Shown piece after piece: positions 11,864 to 17,319 of a DNA stretch of 17,319 nt. Position 1 is the first letter of the stretch. Every line of letters begins with the position of its first letter. The notes beneath the pieces are model-generated. The model had not been told where the DNA came from and searched no databases. It saw only the letters and a program-made list of their open reading frames with translations. The position numbers and the translations under genes were made by a program. The DNA is from Spirogloea muscicola (Eukaryota > Streptophyta > Zygnematophyceae > Spirogloeales > Spirogloeaceae), in contig WELB01000380.1 in the NCBI GenBank assembly GCA_009602725.1, forward strand, positions 44,500-61,818, in the 5' to 3' direction.

Positions 11864-12288
11864 CACCACGCTCACCGACGGCCGCGACCATCAAGCCGGC
11901 TTGCGGTGGCGCTCACTGACCGCCGCAGCTGGTTCCGGCACTAACTCTCAGATGGGTTGTGGGCACCAAGCACGCTGAGCGAGAGCTTGGAGCGTCCGGG
12001 CGCTGCCAGCTGATGCGGCGCCGCCGTCGCCGCCATTGGCCGCAGCTGCGGCGGCAGCTGCTCCATCAGCGACCGTCTGTAGCGAGACCGCACCATTGGG
12101 TACACGACCTCAGCATTTTGGCGCCTTTTCGGCCATTGGGACCATCGTTGGCTCGTTCGAAAACATAACGGCGCTCAAGTGGTTCACCCATTCGGAAAAC
12201 CTCACGTCTCGGCGTCGCTGCTGCTGGCCCGAGCTGCAGCTCGCGCGCCAGGCGCGAGGCTCTGGGAGGGCGTGGCGGCGGCGGCGGC
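11864..12288. promoter_or_regulatory. Probable bidirectional promoter with three CCATTGG boxes
   Basis: The glycosyltransferase (-) and dehydrogenase (+) start codons face away from each other across 425 bp. CCATTGG occurs at 12033-12039, 12093-12099 and 12133-12139; each contains ATTGG, the reverse of the CCAAT core. A paired GCAGCTGC motif lies at 12042-12049 and 12054-12061. The last 120 bp are GC-rich and lack stops in the dehydrogenase frame after a TAA at 12166-12168. Confidence 0.5.
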
Positions 12289-14970
12289 ATGGGCGTGGCC
12301 GGCGGGCGGGGCGAGCGCAGGTGCGTGCTCGTCGACGAGCTCGGCGCCGGGCTGCGGCTCTCCACCGGCCCCGCCTCGCCACTGCCGCCTGGCGGCGCCC
12401 TCATCACCGTCGCCTGCGCCAGTCAGTGCCGCTCCCCACTCCGTCTGTTGTGCTCGCTTGTGGGTACTAAGGTCACACTGTTACCTCGGCCACCTTAGCG
12501 TAGGGCTTCGTCTTATGTGCCCCTTTTGTGGCACTTGCTTTTGCCGTTACACTGTATGGGCTTGCATCGGCCAGCCTTTTGTTTACATATGCACCGTGCG
12601 CCTTCTCTCTCTTCTTCTTCTGCGAATGCAGTCGTTGCGTTGGCTGCCAGAAGATTCTGGGTCCAAGATTCAGGGGTTCAGGTGTTTGCTCACAGTGGGG
12701 GTCGTGCAGGCGTGAGCGCGTCGGCCAAGGACGTGTACACGGGCGCCGGCGGCCTGAAGCCGCTCGTGCCGCTCATCCCGGGCACGTCGTGCGTTGGCAC
12801 GGTCGAGGAGCTGGCCGACGACGTTGTCGNCGAATGTAGTCGTTGCGGTAGCCGCCAGATTGTTGTGGGTCCAAGGTTCAGGGGTGCACGTGTCTGATGG
12901 GTGCTCGCAGTGGGGTGCAGGCGTGAGCGCGTCGGCCAAGGACGTGTACACGGGCGCCGGCGGCCTGAAGCCGCTCGTGCCGCTCATCCCCGGCACGTCG
13001 TGCGTTGGCACGGTCGAGGAGCTGGCCGACGACGTCGTCGGCCTCGACATCGGGCAGGTGAACCATTGCCGCTGCCGCCGTTGGCAATCGACTCACCGCA
13101 GCCAGTCGGCACACAGCCCATTGCCCGACTTTCGGGCAGGCGAGAGTTGCAGTTGCCGCTACTGCCGAGGCCCTGGCCGAGTGTGAAGCCTTGAAGTCGG
13201 ATCTCAGATCTATCTGAAGCTTAGGAAGGCGACTCTCGCTCCGCTCCGGACAAGTCAAGCTGCACCACAGTGAAGTGCAGCGTGTGAGCATTAGCCCGCC
13301 GACAGAATCACGCCCCATTACCAGCTCGCGAGCTGGACCCATAACGGTTATGGAGACCTCCTTACTTAGCGTGCCCCTCAGCAGCGCCGCCACAGACGGT
13401 GCTGCTGGACCCGCTGTTCCGGACGCCCAACCGGTGCGGGGAGGTGCAGCAGATCCTGATTGGGCTCTTCCCGCTCACGCCGGCGTCCAAGGCCACCGAG
13501 GCATGGAAGAACGGCACATGGGCCACGCTAGCCGTGCTGCCTGCCGAGAACCTCGCGCTTGTCCCCCCTTCCCTGTGAGCACCGACAACGCTGCACTGCG
13601 CACTGATGGCAAGTCCGCACCCAGATCAGCCAACAACCTCTAGCAAGCTCATGTGCCTTCTGAGGGGGGGCCAGTGCAGAGCGCCCGCTGAAGCTGGTGG
13701 TGGCCAACAACATGTGTGTGGCGCTGGGCGCGCTCAAGCGGGGGCGGCTGGCGGCGGGCGAGCGCGTGCTCGTTCTAGGCGCTGCCGGCATCCTTGGCGC
13801 GTGTGCAGTGCAGGTGGCAGTTGCGCTTGGCGCCGCCCGGGTGTTCGCCGTCGGGCGGCGGCGTGAGCGCCAGCTCCAGGAGCTGGCCGCTATCTGCCCG
13901 GATCGCATCACTGCAGTTCCCATCAGCCACTCCAGGTTGCCAAGCTTCTTCAGCAACTCCTCAGCAAGGGGCGTGTTTGCACTGATCCAGGAGCAGGCTC
14001 CAATAGATTCAGCATGTAAAGCAGTCAATCCCGTAAGCCAGAAGCTTTAAAACCCGAAAGTTGTCATTACTGGACTATCCTTGCTAATCACCCTCACCCT
14101 GCAAGACAATCTACACTGAAGCCTTCAAATACTCCTGTTAGAAGGGTCCCAGATGTATGCAAGCCCTCAACTGCATCATCCTTGGTCAATCTGCCTTGAG
14201 TACCATGGGAAGTGGCGTGGAGCCAGTCAGCTCCTCTCAAGTGGCCCACAGTTGCTAAAATGTGCGCCTGGGCGCACCTTGTGGAACAGGGACGTGGAGG
14301 AGCAGCTGCAGGAGGCGATGCAGCGGGGCTCAGTGGAGCTGGTTGTTGACTTCCAGGAGCACGTGGAGACACCGCGCATGACCTTGGCAGCACTCGCCAT
14401 GCTCGCCCAGGGGGGCCGCGCTGTGTTTGCTGGCGCTGTTTCTGCGCAGGTGAGGAGAGGGCCAAGCGAGCCGCAGGACAAGACAGAAATTCCATTGGGT
14501 AGAAACATGCAGAATTTGTGCAAGAAACAATTGATGTGTTCCACCTTCGTTTGGTCCTCTGGAGGGCTCTTACCCAAGTCAGCGCCACTTTGTTGTCGTG
14601 GGATTACGGCAACCTGTATGTCAATTATTGTGTACCTCGCAAAACAATGACGTAGAAAACCACATGGATTGGGTCATGGGATAAGTCATCGTGGAATAAG
14701 TTGTGCTTGCTGTTGTGTCACTGCCAGGTCCCAGTGGACTACAGCTGGATGATTGTCAAGGAGCTGGAGATCCTGGGCAGCTTCATGTACGGTCCCGAGG
14801 CGCCTGCGCAGGTCCTGCGGCTCATCGAGTCGGGTGCCCTGCCGCTAGACGCGTACCATGTGGAGCAATTTGGCCTTGAGGACGCAGCCGCCGCCATGGA
14901 GGTCGCAAGCACCAAGAGGACGCCTTTTGACATCGTCGTGCTCTCCCCCAACGGCCACCTGCAATGTTGA
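12289..14970 (+). CDS. Zinc-less medium-chain dehydrogenase/reductase (quinone oxidoreductase-like), 6 exons
   Basis: Exons: 12289-12421, 12921-13057, 13396-13574, 13675-13935, 14290-14449, 14728-14970; phases close to 370 aa, a normal MDR length. The N-terminal fold shows CVLVDELGAGLRL, ALITVACASVSASAKDVY and PLIPGTSCVGTVEEL. The Rossmann part is VLVLGAAGILGACAVQVA (about 181-198), then VFAVGRRRER, whose arginines after strand 2 suggest NADPH. It ends KELEILGSFMYGPEAPAQVL and FDIVVLSP, as in alcohol dehydrogenase/quinone reductase-type MDR enzymes. The zinc ligands of classical alcohol dehydrogenases are missing: GHE is replaced by GTS (69-71), and the structural-zinc cysteine lobe is absent. 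The substrate is unknown; quinones, enones or enoyl thioesters are the family's range. The start is the first in-frame ATG after the TAA at 12166, but a Ser/Arg-rich stretch before it hints at a longer N-terminus. Exon 2 also exists as an upstream duplicate (12710-12829). Confidence 0.87.
12623..13040 (+). repeat. Tandem duplication of dehydrogenase exon 2 and its acceptor, split by an N
   Basis: Copy 1 is 12623-12829 and copy 2 is 12831 to about 13040, with the single unknown base N at 12830 exactly between them. Both begin CGAATG(C/T)AGTCGTTGCG. The intronic parts (87 and 90 nt) differ at many positions, whereas the 120-nt exon parts differ at only two, both synonymous. Copy 1 lacks the exon end and its GT donor, and reading through it meets a TGA at 12896-12898. 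It is either an assembly join of two alleles or overlapping contigs, or a real exon duplication. Confidence 0.85.
12830..12830. other. Undetermined base (N), probable assembly join
   Basis: This is the only ambiguous base in the window and it sits at the junction of the duplicated exon copies. It probably marks where two contigs or reads were joined, so distances across it may be wrong. Confidence 0.9.
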
Positions 14971-15000
14971 CACTCTATAGTAAAATTTTATAGTCAAATC
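14967..15000 (+). terminator. AT-rich inverted repeat overlapping the dehydrogenase stop
   Basis: TTGAC at the stop codon and GTCAA about 25 nt later can pair, enclosing the perfect palindrome TAAAATTTTA. It may act in 3'-end formation or simply be an AT-rich 3' UTR. No TGTAA motif was found nearby. Confidence 0.35.
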
Positions 15001-16120
15001 GATTAATTTATGGGCCTGGTCGTTCTTCCCTTTAGTACCTCAATAACAGAAGCTTAGCACAGTTTCTCCCATTGATCCAGCTAGGATACAGCTTCCACCA
15101 TTTTTCTGCCCTCTGGCATATTTTGTCGGCGGCCCTGACGCACCTTTTCCTCGTTTGATCGGGCATGCAATTCATAGCTAGGCGTAGTGCTCTTACGCGC
15201 TGCTCAACATCTCAAGCACAGGGAACAAGACTGCAGCGCCTTCAAAATCATTCGGCAGTCAAGCAGGCTTGCAATTGGTGGTCGACACTTTGAGTAGCGC
15301 AGGAGTCATTCCACTGTTTGGCCTCTGTTACCCAGCGCCATGAATTACCACCCACCAGCTGCAAGTGGCAGCATAGCAGGGACGCTGTAGCAGAGCCCAG
15401 TGGTACATGTGCAATACTTGAAAACGAGCACAAGGGTTACTCCACAACTCCAGGGACGTAGCCTAGGCTTTGCAGTCCTTGTTTTTGTGGTTCACGGTGT
15501 ATGTGCACATTGTTATCAAGGTTGCTTTCAAGTAAGCGAGGCTGCTTACTGTTCCTGAATGGTAGACTGGCTGTCTGTCATATGCCTGCCCGCAAAGGCA
15601 GTGCTCGCTTTGCAGTATTCCTGCCATTGAGCGCTCGTGCTTTGCCCCTCCATGATTGTACCCCGGCTAATGCCCTGTCCGGAACCGTAATCAGGAAACG
15701 CTTCCTAACATTGCAGAGGGGCAATGTAGACCAGAGAGAACAACAAAGAGTAGAGGTTGAGGAAGAAAGAGGAGACAGCGAGCACAGAAAGCCAAGGCTG
15801 AGCAAGGGCATGCTTTGATCTGGCATGGTGAGCAGCAGCCTACTGGCCGCTGAAGAACCTTCCCTTCAGTGAAGTAATCAATCAGTCTTTGATCAGCTCT
15901 CCCGCATGTATGGGTTTTAAATTGGGCCGCCTTTCCCGTTATGGACGACAAGGCATCTGCTGCCCTCAATGCTCCTGGAACCCCTACTTCTTTGGCTGGC
16001 CCCTCACAGCCACAGGCTGTCAATGCAGAAGCAGCTCTTCCAACGGTGGCAAGGGCTGTGACCAGCCAGCCCACGAACAATGTTCAAAGGAGTTGGTCAG
16101 CGTAGAGACCACCGAAGAGA
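15001..16120. other. Long stretch without a recognised gene
   Basis: It contains the 3' flank of the dehydrogenase gene and then unassigned sequence. An ATG-initiated frame of 105 codons at 15501-15818 has no recognisable domain and no splice support. From about 16000 there are sequences reminiscent of decayed retroelement tails, such as CCAGCCAGCCCAC followed by AACAATGTTC (about 16060-16090). No RNA gene was seen. Confidence 0.5.
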
Positions 16121-16269
16121 CTCAGTATCCTGTATACCATAGGGGTTCTCCAGGCTTTTCCGGTCCACTTGCGGGCAGGCCTTGCTTTCATTGCTGCTTC
16201 TGGGCCTTGCCGTGATGTTTCCCGGCTGCAAGCTACTTTGACTTGCGGCTGCTGACCAAGCTAATTTGA
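16121..16269 (+). pseudogene. Decayed retroelement ORF C-terminus with frameshift
   Basis: One frame gives LSILYTIGVLQAFPVHLRAG followed by LAFIAASG. This parallels LSQVFRMRLAVSLQ and VHARAGRAMATASG of the better-preserved ORF at 2543-3571. A shift of frame then gives YFDLRLLTKLI and TGA at 16267-16269, the counterpart of SYSDLLLLTRGY. It reaches further into the ORF than the 34-codon fragments at 3780 and 16450 and is more diverged. Confidence 0.6.
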
Positions 16270-16449
16270 GCACCCATATGTCGCAGCCACTTGCGTTGGT
16301 GTGTAATTCAGCGCTTTCCGACACCTTTGAACCATGTCCATATACTTTTGCATTCCTAAGCTTTCCGGCTCTGTTGAAGCTCAATTGTTCTTTTGTGGGC
16401 TGGGTTTTCTCCACCCTCGCTCCCCTCTAAAGCTTGACCATTTCTCTTG

Positions 16450-16551
16450 CGCGCAGGCCGAGCTTTGGCGGCGGCCTCCGGCTTCCGTCAGGGCGACGTC
16501 TTTCCCCCGGCTAGCTACTCCGACTTGCATCTCCTGACTAGAGGTCAGTGA
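16450..16551 (+). pseudogene. Retroelement ORF C-terminal fragment (34 codons)
   Basis: Starting at CGCGCAGG the frame gives RAGRALAAASGFR and ends ASYSDLHLLTRGQ before TGA at 16549-16551. It has exactly the same start point and 34-codon length as the fragment at 3780-3881. The preceding sequence includes a decayed GGGCTGG hairpin near 16397 and a pyrimidine-rich run before GCGCAG. Confidence 0.75.
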
Positions 16552-16725
16552 GCGTCCTCTAGCTGATGTCTTCGTCCTAGTCCGAAGGCATGGACGGTAG
16601 TGTAGTTCTTGTTCGGCACCTCTTTCTTTGGCTTGGGATATTGTCCATGCTTTTTGGGCTGGCTTTGCCAGCCACTCTTCTCTATGGGCGAGCACTTCTT
16701 TGGGCTGGCCTTTACAGCCGTCGCC
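16552..16725 (+). repeat. Retroelement 3' tail (plus orientation)
   Basis: This is the 3' UTR and tail of the copy ending at 16551. It contains a decayed palindrome (TGGGATATTGTCCA, about 16633-16646), the hairpin GGGCTGGCTTTGCCAGCC (16656-16673), ATGGGCGAGCAC, and a second weaker GGGCTGG hairpin at 16702-16719. Confidence 0.65.
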
Positions 16726-16924
16726 CCATTCAGAAGAGACCGGGTTGCTCTTGAAGTGCGTGGTGATAAAGTCCATTCTCTTTGGTGAAGCTGCTTTCCT
16801 CTTTCACAGCCATCGCCTTAATTCTGAAGAGCTGCTCATTACCCCCTGTTGTGGGATCATTACCAGGATTGGAGGATTTGACTCCAGGTTTCAACAGAGT
16901 GACGATTGCCCGCACTCTGATTAA
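16726..16924. other. Spacer between two retroelement copies
   Basis: About 200 bp with no recognised gene lie between the plus-strand tail ending near 16725 and the minus-strand copy beginning near 16925. Confidence 0.4.
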
Positions 16925-17319
16925 TCAAAGAAGGCTCGCCCATAGAGAAAGAGGGGCTGGCAAAGCCAGCCCAAAAAGAATGGACAATGTCCAAAGCCGA
17001 AGGAGGAGATGCCGAGGAAGGACTCCGCTACTCTACCAATCACGACAACATACTAGGGAAGCTCAGTACCCGCGAGTGAGCAACATCAGGTCCGAGTAGC
17101 TCGAGGCAGGGAAGGAGGCACTCCGCCGAGACCCGGAGGCAACGGCCAGAGCGCGTCCTGCGCGCGTGTGGACAGCGTGGGCAAGGGATCGCTGGAACCA
17201 TACCGCCAAGCGCATGCGAAAGACCTGGGCGAGCGACCCGGCGGCGTTGAAGCCGGGCAGCGCCCCGGGCGGACCCGACCGCCGATCAATAGCCTGACGA
17301 GCAAGCCGCTGGAGGAAGA
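16925..17319 (-). mobile_element. Retroelement copy continuing past the right edge
   Basis: In minus-strand order it holds the end of the ORF (17319-17063), a 3' UTR, TGGACAATGTCCA (16981-16993), a perfect GGGCTGGCAAAGCCAGCCC (16954-16972) and a terminal GCTCGCCCAT box. It is nearly identical, inverted, to 3841-4020. Its 5' extent lies outside the window. Confidence 0.75.
17063..17319 (-). CDS. Retroelement ORF C-terminus, partial at the window edge
   Basis: An open frame of 85 codons runs from the right edge to TGA at 17065-17063. It reads FLQRLARQAIDRRSG, later FNAAGSLAQVFRMRLAV, AHAVHTRAGRALAVASGSR and SSYSDLMLLTRGY, aligning without gaps of note to the last part of the ORF at 2543-3571 (LLQRLAREAIERRQG, FNAAGSLSQVFRMRLAV). 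This copy could be longer or complete beyond the window. Confidence 0.75.
   Translation of the reverse strand, partial: FLQRLARQAIDRRSGPPGALPGFNAAGSLAQVFRMRLAVWFQRSLAHAVHTRAGRALAVASGSRRSASFPASSYSDLMLLTRGY

Noticed and set aside
12036-12715. ORFs of 144 and 178 codons covering the dehydrogenase first exon
   Set aside because: They are in the wrong frame relative to the recognisable CVLVDELG start of the MDR fold and run through the intron.
15501-15818. 105-codon ATG ORF in the right-hand intergenic region
   Set aside because: No similarity recognised, no splice or promoter evidence, and a composition like the surrounding non-coding DNA.

Overview
The window looks like nuclear DNA from a green alga (Chlorophyta, possibly Trebouxiophyceae; the class is a guess). 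It has GC-rich coding exons split by many introns of roughly 50-500 bp, a serine/proline-rich wall-type protein, a plant-like aspartate aminotransferase, TGTAA motifs of the chlorophyte polyadenylation type behind two genes, and fragments of a non-LTR retrotransposon. No bacterial operon, rRNA, tRNA or CRISPR array was seen. A single N at 12830 shows that this is a draft assembly.

Layout. (1) 2-985 (+): the 3' end of a proline-rich protein gene. (2) About 1953-4160: a retroelement-rich block. Its core is a 5'-truncated ORF on the minus strand (2543 to about 3482) carrying a Cys/His finger and a restriction-enzyme-like endonuclease domain. Around it lie tail units in both orientations, each with the hairpin GGGCTGGCAAAGCCAGCCC and usually the palindrome TGGACAATGTCCA. 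(3) 4594-8478 (+): a complete 12-exon aspartate aminotransferase gene (428 aa as spliced here), including a probable GC-AG intron. (4) 11863-9060 (-): a 7-exon gene for a 504-aa type II membrane protein of the fucosyltransferase-like glycosyltransferase superfamily. It converges on the aminotransferase gene. (5) 12289-14970 (+): a 6-exon zinc-less medium-chain dehydrogenase/reductase (370 aa). It is head-to-head with the glycosyltransferase gene across 425 bp containing three CCATTGG boxes. Its second exon and acceptor are duplicated on either side of the N. (6) 14971-17319: no recognised host gene. From about 16121 there are further fragments of the same retroelement, and one copy runs off the right edge.

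All exon boundaries were built by hand from splice motifs, codon phase and remembered family motifs; the phases close in all three intron-containing genes. The three host genes do not form an obvious pathway. The most unusual part is the retroelement family: its copies sit beside or within each other's tails, the tails carry conserved paired hairpins, and two separate fragments begin at exactly the same internal point of the ORF.
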